NCBI GenBank assembly: GCA_001939145.1
Contig: LSRX01000279.1
Coordinates: 381,127-445,126 of the forward strand
Length of the DNA: 64,000 nucleotides
Direction of reading: 5' to 3'
DNA from: Symbiodinium microadriaticum
Taxonomy: Eukaryota; Sar; Dinophyceae; Suessiales; Symbiodiniaceae
Shown: positions 1 through 10,714 of the stretch, piece by piece
How positions within the stretch are numbered: position 1 is the first letter of the stretch
Layout: each line of letters begins with the position of its first letter
The notes under the pieces: generated by a model
Told to the model about the DNA's origin: nothing
The model's input: the letters and a program-made list of their open reading frames with translations, nothing else
Databases searched by the model: none
Translations under genes and position numbers: made by a program

Positions 1-96
1 CCAACCACCCAACCACCCAACCACCCAACCACCCAACCACCCAACCACCCAACCACCCAACCACCCAACCACCCAACCACCCAACCACCCAACCAC
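1..96. repeat. 8-bp tandem repeat at window edge
   Basis: Near-perfect array of the unit CCAACCAC, about 12 copies, starting at base 1, so the true left edge lies outside the window. No coding content. Confidence 0.95.
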
Positions 97-97
97 A

Positions 98-600
98 CAA
101 GGACAAGGACAAGGACAAGGACAAGGACAAGGACCAGGACAACGACCACGACGACGACGACGACGACCACAAAAACGGACACAACAACAACACCACCACC
201 ACCAACAACAACAACAACTCCTTCTACTCCTGCTGCGGCGGGGACTGCTACTGCTACTGCTACTTCTACTGGTACTGCCACTGCTACTGCTACTGCTGCT
301 AGTTCGACTACGGCTAGGACTACGACTACCGCTACGACTACGACTATGGCTACTGCGGTTACTACTACTACTACGACGACGACTACTACTGCTGCTGCTA
401 CTGCTACTGCTACTGCTAGTGCTACTGCTAGTGCTACTGCTACTGCTACTGCTCCTGCTACTGCTACTGCTACTGCTACTGCTAGGCTGCTACTGCTACT
501 GCTACTGCTACTGCTACTGCTGCTACTGCTGCTGCTACTCCTACTTCTGCTGCTACTACTAGTACTACTACTACGACGACGAATACTACCACTGCTACCG
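98..600. repeat. Compound GGACAA / triplet / hexanucleotide repeat
   Basis: A short (GGACAA)n run at 98-135 passes into ACG- and CAA-type triplets and then a long imperfect CTACTG-type hexanucleotide tract from about 240 to 590. The 113-codon frame across 346-687 reads only runs of Ala/Thr and Leu and is a by-product of the repeat. Confidence 0.9.
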
Positions 601-1295
601 CAATATTGCAGACCTGTCACGCGAAAGTCAAGGCAATTGTCCCGCCCAAGGAAAACACAAATCGGCAAAGAAGTATGTCCAGAATAAGGAATGTTGATCA
701 ACGCTCTTATGTACGTCGTAAGTTTAAACAATCCGATTCGCACAACTGAGCACCAGCTACCGCTAGAGCCCTTCCGGTTGAAGTGCAACTCTTACATGAC
801 CACACGCGCCGCATTCGTTCAGCAACAATTTCACACGACAGGGAGCATGTCTTGGCGTCGCATCGTCTGTTCCAGCCAGCGGTTTCTCTCGGGGCCGACG
901 AAAATTTATCCAAATCTGCAACTTCCTTTCATGCTAAGAATGATTTTTTGTTTAGTATTTCTTGGCCTATGTGCCAGATAGTTTCATGGGCTTCGCTGCG
1001 TGCGCATGTTGACCGAGCCCCCCCCTCCCCCCGAGCGACTACTGCTTGACAAGATCAACTCCCACGTCCAGACCGTTCACAAGTAGTTGAAGCACAGACA
1101 TCATCGAAGGCGTCACGATTTCATGCTGCTTCTCCTAGATTTTCATTTCAACCGTACCAATTTTCTTATCGTGCACATAAACCCCGTGTCATATGGTCAA
1201 TGATCGCAAGGATTCGGAACAAGGTTCAGAAGCTGAATAATCTGTGCTAATTTGTCCATGCTTTGCTCCTGCAGAACCTGTTTCCGTGCTCCGAG

Positions 1296-1829
1296 GCTGG
1301 CAAGACCGCTTTGGCACGTGTGCTGCTGGGCCTCTGGAAGACGTCTGGACGAGATGCGCAAGTTTCAGTTCCGCGTTCGATGTCCATTGTCCCACAAAGA
1401 CCATATTTGGCACCTGGTTGTTTGGGAGATCAGGTCACCTACCCGAAGCGCTTTGTTTTCGCAGAAGACGTGGGGAGGGCTGAGCAGGCGTTGAAATCCG
1501 TAGGATTGGCTCATCTGCTGGATCGTCAAGAACACGGTTGGGCGGCTGTTTGCAGGTGGGAAGACGTACTGTCGGGAGGAGAGCAGCAGCGGATTGCCCT
1601 TAGTAGGGCGCTCTTCCATCAACCAGATTTCGCATTGCTGGATGAATGCACCTCCATGGTGGCAGCGAATGCAGAGGAACGCCTTTACGACTGTGTTACG
1701 GCTGTGGGCGTCACACCACTGACGATGTCACAACGGTTGTTCCTTCCCAAACTTCACAAGCAAGAACTCCGCCTCGGCGTTGATAGCCCATCGAGATGGC
1801 ACTTGGCCGTGGGCCCAGCTTCTGTTTAG
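1296..1829 (+). CDS. Terminal exon of an ABCD-type (PMP70/ALD-like) ABC transporter ATPase domain
   Basis: Encodes most of the nucleotide-binding domain of an ABC half-transporter. Subfamily D proteins import very-long-chain fatty acyl-CoA into peroxisomes by ATP hydrolysis. The exon opens with AGKT, the end of the Walker A loop; the preceding bases end in AG followed by G, so the rest of Walker A should lie on an upstream exon that I could not find. In order follow the Q-loop region VPQRPYL with DQVTYP, the HGWAAVCRWEDVLSGGEQQR signature block (signature from about 1569), and Walker B FALLDECTS (from about 1629). The wording around the signature is typical of subfamily D. The H-loop histidine is replaced by Gln (TMSQR, codon 1731-1733), which would usually cripple hydrolysis. 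The frame ends in TAG at 1827-1829. It is either a decaying copy or the 3-prime exon of a real gene. Confidence 0.8.
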   Translation, partial: AGKTALARVLLGLWKTSGRDAQVSVPRSMSIVPQRPYLAPGCLGDQVTYPKRFVFAEDVGRAEQALKSVGLAHLLDRQEHGWAAVCRWEDVLSGGEQQRIALSRALFHQPDFALLDECTSMVAANAEERLYDCVTAVGVTPLTMSQRLFLPKLHKQELRLGVDSPSRWHLAVGPASV

Positions 1830-2207
1830 CTTACTTAGTACCACCAACCCGACACGCGATGTTCTGATTCATACCTTACCGATGCTGTGTCAGGACAGTC
1901 AGGACCCATCACGGGTTAAGCCGTCTGTCAGAGCATTTTCATAACGCCATCATACGCCCAAGTTCGGGTTCTCATGCGTGCTGTGCATACGTCTAAGGCC
2001 CAGCTGCAGAATGGCAGTGGTTGAGAGCAAAACAAGTGCACGAACTTGTCGAACTGTGTGCGGCTTTCCATGTTGCGCGGCTTAATTTAAAATTTGTGCT
2101 GCAGAGGGGCTACTACATGCCATTACTATTACTCAGGTTGAAACAAGTCCATGTTAAATCGTACGACGCTGCAGTCTCCATATAACTCTAAGCTTCTAGC
2201 ATCACAT
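1830..2207. other. Intergenic, nothing recognised
   Basis: Unique-looking sequence between the ABC exon and the first foldback element. I see no open frame of note and no telomere-like words. Confidence 0.5.
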
Positions 2208-2308
2208 GGGTAGTTCTCTAAAGTAGGGTCCCTTTGTAGGTCCCCAATATAGTACTGCACCCTTATAAAAAGACCCCCGAAAGGGACCCTAATTTAGACA
2301 ACTACCCA
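2208..2308. mobile_element. Foldback element FB4, copy 1
   Basis: Inverted ends GTAGTTCTCTAAA...AATTTAGA(C)AACTAC enclose the palindromic core GGGTCCCTTT...AAAGGGACCC. Other copies are at 10154, 34653 and 37420. No coding capacity; MITE-like. Confidence 0.8.
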
Positions 2309-2457
2309 CATACCTCAGCATCCCCTAAACCCTAAACCCTTAATGCCTAAACAGGGTTTAGGGTTTCATCCCTGTTCTATCTATGCGGGCCCTGGGATTG
2401 CATTCGGATCGCCTAGCCCAGCCGCGACCTTGGATTTGCAATTTAGAGTTTAGGGAT

Positions 2458-2520
2458 CAGGGTTTAGGGTTTAGGGTTCAGGGTTTAGGGTTTAGGGTTT
2501 ATGGTTAGGGTTTAAGTTTC
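2458..2520. repeat. Interstitial TTTAGGG array
   Basis: About seven TTTAGGG-type units with single-base variants, followed at 2625-2700 by the opposite strand orientation (CCCTAAA). Confidence 0.85.
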
Positions 2521-2878
2521 AGGGTTCGGGGCTTCTCCACGGCAAATGTTGCTGCTCGAACCCAACAACTCTAAGCCCTAAACCCCGGGGCCCCGAATGT
2601 CTGACCTCTGAACCCCCAAACCCCAAAGCCTAAACCTTAAAGCCTCAACCCTAAACCCTAAACTTTAAGTCCAAACTCTAAACCCTAAACCCTAAACCTA
2701 AAGTAGATCTCTCAGACACAGTCCTAGTCAGGAGTACTTGGACCCTTGGGGTTGGGCTTTCTATAAGGCTTCGATTGTGCTCCAAGGTTTAGGGACGTCG
2801 TAGTAAGTAAGGATCTAAGGGTCTTAAGTCCGCTTTACAAGTAATCATGAGTATAGCTACTTGCTCTAGAATGCTGGT

Positions 2879-2981
2879 ATAGGGGCCTAAATAATTACCC
2901 TCATTGTTCTGAAGGGTTCCTTACTATAAATATAGTCTAATGGGCCCCAAAACCCTCTTCTAATTATTAAGGCCCCTACAT
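2879..2981. mobile_element. Foldback element FB10, copy 1
   Basis: Ends AGGGGCCTAAATAATTA and TAATTATTAAGGCCCCTA are mutual inverted repeats; the core contains GGGCCCCAAAACCC. Related copies are at 15936, 29732 and 36811, and a partial one lies near 43316. Confidence 0.7.
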
Positions 2982-3216
2982 GAGTCACTAAGCCCCACGG
3001 TCCTTTAAGTAAAGTCGAAGCCAGAACTTTAGAACATCCTCATTCCGATGTCATTAGGGTGTCTAGTTGGGAATCCTGGCACTTATCATCCTTCATGCAT
3101 GCTCAATGATCTAAACCCTAAACCCTACACCCTAAACCCCAAGCCCTAAATCCTAAACCCCACACCCCACTGTAATCTGAACTGGGGACCGGTCTACGGT
3201 TTAGGGCTTCTCTACT

Positions 3217-3300
3217 CAGACCTTCCAAACTCCCTTAATTAAGGAATACATTTTAACTTATGTTGGGGAGCCTAATAGAATTTAAGATACATTCCTCTAG
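3217..3300. mobile_element. Foldback element FB14 (partial)
   Basis: Left end ACCTTCCAAACTCCCTTAAT and internal inverted AGGAATAC/GATACATTCC pairing. A fuller relative is at 37201-37310. Confidence 0.5.
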
Positions 3301-3948
3301 AAACATGATAATGGAAGGTTTAGGTAACTGATACTTCCCGAACCCGACAAATTCGGATTACCACCTCCCCTGTTGACGCAGCTCTCATGTTTGCTCCTTG
3401 CCACGTCGTGCTCCAAGCCTCAGCAGGTTGATCGAATCCGTGGATTAGGGCTAGGGTTTCCATTCCCCGTGCATACCTGTCTAAAACACTGAACCCTAAA
3501 TGAACCACAAAACAAGAAAGCCAAAACCCCTTAAGCCATAGATAAGCCATACGGCTCTAGAACAAGTTACAGGGCGTGAGTTCGAGTTGGTGGAAGTCTT
3601 GACTCTGTCACCACGCCCGTGACTGAGGTACCCAACACCATAGAGGTCTAGGTCTGAGGTTGAGGTCCAGAGTAGAGTATTCCTTACTGATTGAACCCTG
3701 CCAGGGCTTGAGTGTATTTATGGTTTGAGGAAGGCTTCCGGATTTGGGAAAGATACCCAGACTCCTTGCAGGATCGAAAGAAGATCGAGCCCCCCCCCTA
3801 AAGGTATCCTACTGTTATATATGGCTTAAAGATCGGCCTTTTGCGGTGCTTCTATTTCGTGGATCCTTCCGGGGTTCTGAGTACCAGCCGCGGCTATGGC
3901 AGACGGACGTTTCGACGACTTGCCTGGATGCCCAGCTGACAGAGACGG

Positions 3949-4055
3949 TGAGGGTTTGGGGTTTAGGGCTTAGGGCTTAGGGTTGAGGGTTTAGGGTTTA
4001 GGGGTTTAGGGTTTAGGGGCTTAGGGGTTTAATAGGGTTTAGGGTTTAGGGAGCG
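3949..4055. repeat. Interstitial TTTAGGG array
   Basis: Run of TTTAGGG and TTTAGGGG units on the plus strand. Confidence 0.85.
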
Positions 4056-4096
4056 ACATGAGCCATTCGGGGTTGAGGGAATAGGTTTTGTCACTA

Positions 4097-4129
4097 ATAG
4101 TAGCAGTAGTAGTCGTCGCCGTCATCGTC

Positions 4130-4172
<43 letters not shown>

Positions 4173-4206
4173 CAGTGGTCGTCGTCGTTGTCGTCGTCGT
4201 CGTCGC
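4097..4206. repeat. (GTA)n / (GTC)n triplet repeat
   Basis: A pure GTA run from about 4130 to 4171, flanked by GTC/GTA mixtures. Confidence 0.9.
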
Positions 4207-4538
4207 CCAGAAGTTGGAAACCCAATAGCCTCAATCCTTAAGAGCAAGTTAGGGCATCCCAGCACTAAGTTGGGGTATATTGCACTGTGATGATAGTGGG
4301 TTTCTAGTATTCTAGGGGATGATATGGCTGCTTCATTGGCGAGGTTGGCTACAGCTTTGCAATAGGACCTATGTGAGTCAATCGTATTCGGGGTGAGCTG
4401 TTTGATCCCTAGGCCGTGTACCCTTCTACATCATAGTTCTCTGGCTGCATCCTAAACCCTGAAACGGAAGCGCATGGAAAACCCTATTCCGATTCCATAG
4501 CTACTCTCTCAGGCGATGCTGTTGGGCTTTGGGTGGCG

Positions 4539-4627
4539 TCCTGAGGTTGATGAACATGGCCCTAAACCCTAAACCCTGAACCCTAAACCCTAAACCCTAA
4601 ACCGTTCCTGAGGTTGATGAACATGGC
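4539..4627. repeat. CCCTAAA array flanked by a 22-bp direct repeat
   Basis: The 22 bases at 4539-4560 (TCCTGAGG...ACATGGC) recur exactly at 4606-4627. Between them sits only a telomere-like array of six CCCTAAA-type units (4561-4604). This is the structure expected when telomeric repeats are captured at a staggered double-strand break whose overhangs are filled in. Confidence 0.9.
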
Positions 4628-4684
4628 GCGAAAGCACAAGAACGTGGAGGCCATGCGCGCCCGAGGTTTCTGCAGGGAGACGGC

Positions 4685-4852
4685 CTGAACCCCGGGTTTA
4701 GGGTTTAGGGGGTTAGGGGTTTAGGGTTTAGGGTCTAGGGTTTAGGGGTGTAGGGGGTTAGGGGTTTAGGGTTTAGGGTTTAGGGGTTTAGGGGTTTAGG
4801 GGGTTAGGGGTTTAGGGTTTAACGGTTTAGGGGTTCAGGGTTTAGGGGTTTA
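4685..4852. repeat. Interstitial TTTAGGG(G) array
   Basis: About twenty plus-strand units, many with an extra G or the GGGGGTTAGGGG variant. Confidence 0.85.
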
Positions 4853-5018
4853 GGATCCTCATCTACTCCACCCGTAAGCCCTAAACCCAGGCCCAGACCC
4901 CAAGCAGACTTCAACAATATGCCCTGACCGTTTCCATTGAGGCCTCTACATACGAAATCAGGGGGTGGGCATGGAGCCCTCGACCTCGTACTGCCTTGCA
5001 GCTCAGGGATTTTTTGGG

Positions 5019-5141
5019 TAGGAGTTAGGATTAGGGGGACCCTTGGGGATATAGACCCTCTAAATAAGGTCCCGTTTAGGAGAGCCATAAGTAGGCTTAA
5101 GAAGGGTCCCCTTTGAGGGGTCTCCCGAATACTGCCTAGGA
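5019..5141. mobile_element. Foldback element FB7, copy 1
   Basis: Roughly 120 bp element. Ends TAGGAGTTAGGATTAGGGGGA and TCTCCCGAATACTGCCTAGG. It is inverted relative to the copies at 6360 and 15787, to which it aligns throughout. Confidence 0.75.
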
Positions 5142-5979
5142 TTGGGGTGTAGGGTTCAGGGTTTTTTATAGTGGACCCAAGAAAGTTGGAACATGGATTC
5201 AGATCAATAGTCCTGCAACCGCCTGTCTTTCGGGGCATGAGGAGAATGATGTTCCGAGTTTCTGGCTTCTGTTTGAAACACCTGTAGCCCCAAAAGGTTA
5301 TGTTAATGAGGCGTCATAAGGATCTGCTAAAACAGTAGCTAGTTTGGGATCCACAGGTAACAGACACCAACCCTAAAACCTGAACCCTTAACCCCAAAAC
5401 CCTAAACCCTAAAAGCCGAACCGCCCAAAAGGAGCTGACCTGGAGCATGCTCAGCTTCTTTGAGCGTCGCACCGACCTCTTCCACGCTCGAAGCCCAGCT
5501 TCTGGGCTTAAGGATTTCGTGTTTTGGGGCCTTGGGGTTTAGGGGTTTCGAGTCTCGAGTCGGGTTTAGGAATTCCGGATTCGGATTCCGGGCTTGGGGG
5601 TTTAGGGTTTAGGGGCTTGTAGGTTTAAGTGTTTTTATAAGGGGTCTTAACAGTCTTACCGGGTTCAGGCTTGAGGGTTGAGGACTTATTTGAGCGCCTT
5701 ACAGGATTGCGTGCACCAGTTCCAGATACCATCACGGAGCAACCAAAATCGATGGAAAATCCTAAATCTTACAAGCTTCGTTCAATTCAGCCCAAAACTC
5801 TCCCACGCGAGACGAACGGCTTCGTTTACGGTGCTCTTGTTTCAATGCGCTTGCATAAATAAGGATCCTTCTTGAAGCCACTTAACAACCTAAGCCGAAT
5901 GCCCGTCTTTTAGAAAAGCCAACCAAAGCCTGTAAATGGGACTGACGAAGGGGTGCCTGATGCACACAGGGGTGCGGCC

Positions 5980-6067
5980 GAGGCCCCTAAGTAGTTCCTT
6001 TTTATGATTTATATTTAGAATCCTATAAGGTAATCCCAAAAAGGAACTACTTAGGGGCCTATGGGTA
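5980..6067. mobile_element. Foldback element FB1, copy 1
   Basis: Inverted arms AGGCCCCTAAGTAGTTCCTT / AAGGAACTACTTAGGGGCCT with core ATTTAGAATCCTATAAGGTA. The full family consensus ends TACCCATAGG...CCTATGGGTA, so TA may be the duplicated target. This copy lacks the outermost left bases. Six copies in the window. Confidence 0.85.
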
Positions 6068-6109
6068 AGCAAGCCCTGAGGACCCTCAGAGGGAGCCCAG
6101 TCTAAACTA

Positions 6110-6243
6110 CCCAGAGAGCCCAGTACCCCTTAATTAAGGAATATACCTTAAACCATAATATTAAGGAATATACCTTAAATCATAATATTAAGGCCCCTAT
6201 AGTTTTAAGGTATATTCCTTAATTATGGGTTAGGCCCTCTGGG
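6110..6243. mobile_element. Foldback element FB3, copy 1
   Basis: Ends CCCAGAGAGCCC... and ...GGCCCTCTGGG with inner arms CCTTAATTAAGGAATATACC / GGTATATTCCTTAATTA. This copy has an internal duplication of the AATATACCTTAAA segment. Confidence 0.8.
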
Positions 6244-6359
6244 AAGGTCATGGAGACGCCGACAGATCGCTGGAGACCCAGCGCTGTCTGCGAGCTGGCC
6301 ATGAAGGGGGTTTCGGGTTTAGGGTTTAGGGTTGAAGGGGGTTTCGGGTTAAAGGTTTA

Positions 6360-6481
6360 TCCTAGGTAGCATTAGGGAGACCCCTTAAAGGGGATCCTTC
6401 TGAACCCTACTTGTGGCTCTCTTAAAGGGGACCTTATTGAGAGGGTCTTTCTCCCCACGGGTCCCCCTAATCCTAACTCCC
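6360..6481. mobile_element. Foldback element FB7, copy 2
   Basis: Begins CCTAGGTAGCATTAGGGAGA and ends GGTCCCCCTAATCCTAACTC. Very similar to 15787-15905. Confidence 0.75.
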
Positions 6482-7005
6482 AGTTTATAGAGGCTTTAGG
6501 CTTCATGCCGACGGGGTTTCATGTTGAAGTTCGGGATACAGGATAAGGGTTTAGGGTTTGAGCGTGCCGGGATCCTAGATGCGAGGTTTACCAGTCTAGG
6601 GGCTGTCAGAAAGAAGCGTCAATAATTCCTAATTTTTTGTCCACAGGGTTCCTGAAACTATACTAGATCACATCCCAAAGTTCTCTTCTAGGTATGAGGG
6701 CTCTTCTATCGGGGCTTCAGAGCCGGGCATCTTCCTCTAGTGCCACAGAGCCTTGCAGCCGAAACCCTCGATTCCAGCGTTCAGCCCGTGTTGGGATGCA
6801 AACCTTTCAAAACTACAGCCCTAAACCCTAAGCCGGAATCCTAAACCCTAGCTAGACCCCTCAGAGCTCTGAACCCAACGCTTCTGTGGGAACCCTTAGA
6901 AGCCGTGAAACCGTTAATATAGAAACCTGGAGCCACCAACAACAACAAACTCCGACTCCTACTCCCAAACGCTGGTAGAGAACACTGACACGAGCTCCAA
7001 ACACT

Positions 7006-7105
7006 ACTGTTGATGATATAAATCCTGCATTACCTCAAGGACCCTAAGCCTAAGCTATGGCATATTCCTCATTATGGGTAAAGCAAGCTTTATATCATCG
7101 ACCGT
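7006..7105. mobile_element. Foldback element FB2, copy 1
   Basis: Inverted ends ACTGTTGATGATATAAATCC / GCTTTATATCATCGACCGT; ~100 bp. Five copies in the window, one inserted in a LINE. Confidence 0.85.
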
Positions 7106-7279
7106 CGGGACCCAAAAGTGTCCACCATGTCCATGGTAAGCTTTGTCCCTAAGCCCGACAACCTTGAACCCTGAAGCCCTAATTATCCAAAACCCAACAC
7201 CCTAAACCTTACAACCCTACGCCCATCACTCCATTCAAAGATGGTTTAAGACAGGGGTCGGAAGAATTAAGAATACTAC

Positions 7280-7350
7280 CCTCTTTACTGTGGGTTTAGG
7301 GTTTAGGGTTTAGGGCCCCTAAACCCTAAGCCCCTAAACCCTAAATCCCG
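7280..7350. repeat. Converging TTTAGGG / CCCTAAA pair
   Basis: Three TTTAGGG units run directly into CCCTAAACCCTAAG, giving a head-to-head junction of telomere-like DNA. Confidence 0.8.
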
Positions 7351-7570
7351 AATATACTTCCTTCAAGGTGCCCTGCAACCCTATTCTAACATTTAAAGCT
7401 TTCGTGTTGACTCTCTGGAGAAGGTCGAAATGACGACTACAAATCCCAGTCTAGGACATTTTCAGGTGGGTAGCTACCGTTGTAGGAGCCTTATAGAAGG
7501 TCTATATACCTTATAGAAGCCTTATAGAAGCCCTATATACCCTAAACTCCCCACCTGTAGTTTCCTTTAA

Positions 7571-7681
7571 CCCAGAGGGTCCATATACATTTCCACTATG
7601 GAAGTAGGTCCCGAAAGACCATCCTTAGTATGGTATTGGGGGGCTAATTCCATAATAGTCGTACATATGGACCCTCGTGGA
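7571..7681. mobile_element. Foldback element FB11, copy 1
   Basis: Ends CCCAGAGGGTCCATATACA and TGTACATATGGACCCTCGTGG hmm-type inverted repeats around CGAAAGACCATCCTTA. A second copy is at 37041. The 89-codon frame over it (7598-7867) is incidental. Confidence 0.7.
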
Positions 7682-7859
7682 TGCCTTCATGATTGTTACT
7701 ATCGCAGTTGTAAACGGAATTACGAAGTGCCAAAAATGACGAACATCACGGGAGCCGTAGTCCTAAGACCAGTTGTCCTCAAACTACTGAGATCTTTGTT
7801 GATTTCGTTACCGCTTCATCCCAGGCCAATGTCCCTAAACCGGAAACCCCAAGATCCTA

Positions 7860-8150
7860 ATCCCTAAACCCGAAACCCCAAGATCCTAAACCCTAAACCC
7901 TAAACCTCAAGATTTGCCCCAGCCCCTGGACCCCTAAAGCCCTAAACGCCAAACCTCTGAACCCCTAAAGCCCCAAACCCGAACCCCTGAATCCCTGAAG
8001 AAACCTTGAATCCCAAACCCGAAACCAAATCCAAACGCCCCAAACCTTAAACCCTTAAAAGGTCTAAACCCCAATACCCCAAAACCCTAAGCCCCAAACC
8101 CGTACTTAAAGCCCCAACCCTACACCCTAAACCCCAAACCCGTACTTAAA
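7860..8150. repeat. Degenerate CCCTAAA-type array
   Basis: Minus-orientation telomere-like words with many variants (CCCCAAA, CCCTGAA, CCCTAAAG) and no gene content. Confidence 0.8.
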
Positions 8151-8332
8151 GGTTAATGTTCTAAAAGGCAGAGTCCCTAAAGTTTGGATTTGACGGTTTA
8201 GGGTTTTCTGGTCTAGGGTTTAGGGCTTAGGGCTTGTATGGCTTATAGGGTTTCTGGTCCAGGGTTTAGTGTTTAGGGGAGCCAGTCCAGGAACACATTG
8301 ACCTGCAAACATGTTTAGGGTTTAGGGTATAT

Positions 8333-8410
8333 ACCTGTAAAATAGTAGGTTATGACCCCTTAATCATAGGGTCTAACCGTTAAGACGGTAGGTTTTTGGA
8401 TTCACAGGTA
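8333..8410. mobile_element. Foldback element FB5, copy 1
   Basis: ACCTGTAAAATAGTAGGTTA ... GGTAGGTTTTTGGATTCACAGGT. The outermost bases ACCTGT/ACAGGT are inverted. Simple (non-composite) form. Confidence 0.75.
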
Positions 8411-9402
8411 GGGTTTAGGGCTTAGGATTCAGGGGCCCGCCAAAAGCCCCCAAGCATAAAGGCATGGGTTTCGTTCCTGGCGCTGCTGAGAAGATGCTTT
8501 TCAAGCATTTCCACCTCTGCGCCGGCCTTGAAGCCACTTCAGCGGTTTAGGGTTTAGGGTGTAGCGTTAGGGTTTTAGGGTTTTAGGTTTTCGGGTTTAA
8601 GGGTCTAGAGTTTAGGGTCTTCAGTGGAGCTCTATAGTATTCCAATGTAGAGTGTTGCATGTTATCGGGGTTTTGTTATCACGAGTAGGATTTGCTTAGG
8701 GTGAAAGCCTCACAGGGGCTTTATAGGCTTTCAATCGGATTGCGTTGCGTTTGTTTTCCAATTTATGGACCTGCTGTTTTTGCTTGAAGCTGGGTTGTAA
8801 TCAGCCCTTACCTAAACCCTAAACCCTGCAAAAACCTAAACCCTGAACCCTAAACAACCTAAACCCTAAATCTGGGGAGTGGCGTGGAGGTTTTGATGTG
8901 TGTCTTGCTCTCGGCTTCCTAGCAATACCTATGGTGACCTAGGGTTTAGGATTTAGGGTTTTAGGCTTGCTTGCTGGCTCTCTTTGTGACTACAGTTATA
9001 GTCTATAATAGTATGTCCTAGTTTGTACTGTATACTTATAGCATTTTATAGTACATTGTAGCAAGTCCAGGATCATCATGATACGACGATGGGGGGGCAT
9101 GAGGGCCTTCCTCCAAGCTCTGACACTTTGCAGCGTAAGAGCCTCTCCGATCTCTTCTCGACATCCCTAAAGAGCCAAGCGGTTTCAGTGTGTCTTAACC
9201 TCCCTTTGCTAACCCAATGGCCCTATAATAGCAATAAGTCGCAAAAAGCCCTAAACCCTCTCCAAAAAGTGCCCTAAACCATGGGATACTGCCCCCCCCC
9301 CACTCAGTAACAGTTGAGTAAGATTCATCATATGAATCTATCAGGCCCTTAATAGTAGCCGTATTATTATAGACTGTCACTGTATAGGGGCAGTACCCAA
9401 CC

Positions 9403-9563
9403 TAAACCCTAAACCCTAAACCCCTCAACCCGAAACCCTAACCCCTAAACCCGAACCCCTAAACCCTAAACCCCTAAACCCGAAACCCCTAAACCCCTAA
9501 ACCCGAAACCCCTAAACCCTAAACCCTAAACCCTAAACCTTTAAACCCTAAACCCCAAACCTG
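9403..9563. repeat. Interstitial CCCTAAA array
   Basis: About 22 CCCTAAA, CCCCTAAA and CCCGAAA units. Confidence 0.9.
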
Positions 9564-9614
9564 GGCAGAATCCACGTCATTTTTATCAAGCAGTTGGAAC
9601 CTCGGTGTGTGATG

Positions 9615-9704
9615 ACCCATAGGCCCCTAAGTAGTTCCCTTTTGGGATTACCTTATAGGATTCTAAATATAAACCATAAAAGGAACTACTTAGGGGCCTA
9701 TGGA
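9615..9704. mobile_element. Foldback element FB1, copy 2
   Basis: Same arms as 5980-6067 but with the asymmetric core inverted. ACCCATAGG at the left end; right end CCTATGGA. Confidence 0.85.
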
Positions 9705-9726
9705 TTGGGGACCAACAAGCACCCAA

Positions 9727-9766
9727 GCACACACACACACACACACACACTCGTGTGTGTGTGTGA
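9727..9766. repeat. (CA)n followed by (TG)n hairpin
   Basis: About eleven CA units, then TC, then about seven GT units. The two tracts are self-complementary and sit exactly between FB1 (9615-9704) and FB2 (9770-9867). Confidence 0.85.
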
Positions 9767-9769
9767 GAT

Positions 9770-9867
9770 ACTGTTCATGGTATAAATCCTGCATTACATT
9801 CAGGGCCCTAAACGATGGGAATAATGGTAGATTTCTTGTGATGGGTAATGCAGGATTTATCAACCGT
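9770..9867. mobile_element. Foldback element FB2, copy 2
   Basis: ACTGTTCATGGTATAAATCC ... GGATTTATCAACCGT; core inverted relative to copy 3. Confidence 0.8.
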
Positions 9868-10153
9868 ATCCCTACTTTGTTGTTAACCTGGCCTACTGAA
9901 AGAGGTACTTATGAACTTTCACCACCCTGCATCTTAAACCTGGAGACTTATAGTAAACACCCAAAAAGTTGGAAACCGAATTAAGGACAAATAGTGCTGG
10001 GATTCCCTATGCCTTGCTCTTAAGGATTGAGGGTATTGGGTTTCCAACTTTGGGGCTTCTACTATAAACTTTCAAGCTTGTCAAACTCAAAACTCTAAAC
10101 CCCTTCAGCCCTAAACCCTAAGCCAAAAGCTTTTGGGCGGCGTCGCCATTTGC

Positions 10154-10240
10154 GTAGCTCCCTAAATCAGGGTCCCTCTTTAGGTCCACAAGCTAGTACA
10201 GCACCCTTATAAAAGGACCCGAACTTAGAGAATTACCTAT
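10154..10240. mobile_element. Foldback element FB4, copy 2
   Basis: GTAGCTCCCTAAATCAGGGT ... ACTTAGAGAATTAC; diverged copy. Confidence 0.65.
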
Positions 10241-10384
10241 ACACTACTCCTGTAGAAACCCTGCAGAAACCCTTATAGATCCCTTTATAAGGAGCCCTCA
10301 ACTTTTTACCTTCTCTTAGACTATGACGCACGAGGTGAGGCGCCTTAAGCTCCGGTCTTCGCTTCGGGGGGTGGCCTCAGGCTT

Positions 10385-10551
10385 CAGGGGCCTTGGGTTT
10401 AGGGGTTTAGGGTTTTAGGGTTTCGGGGTTTAGGGGTCTAGGGGTTTGAGGGTTTAGGGTTTTAGGGTTCAGGGGTTTAGGGGTCTAGGGGTTTGAGGGT
10501 TTAGGGTGTTGGGGTGTAGGGTTTCAGGGGTTTAGGAGTTTGGGGGTTTAG
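10385..10551. repeat. Interstitial TTTAGGG-type array
   Basis: Plus-strand array with a higher-order repeat of about 60 bp (GGTTTAGGGGTCTAGGGGTTT... occurs twice). Confidence 0.85.
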
Positions 10552-10714
10552 GGTTCCCCTTAAAACCCCAAGCCCCGAATCCTAATCGAATCCCTCTGCA
10601 GGGCGGCTCAAGCCGGGCGTCGGAAAGGGCCAAAAGCCCTGCACCCCAAAGCCCTTCTTCAGGGCCCAGGCTAGACCAAGCCCTGCCCCAAGCAGCACCT
10701 CTTCAGCCCTGAAG

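Noticed and set aside
346..687. 113-codon frame of Ala/Thr then Leu runs
   Set aside because: It is a direct translation of the CTACTG repeat with no unique sequence.
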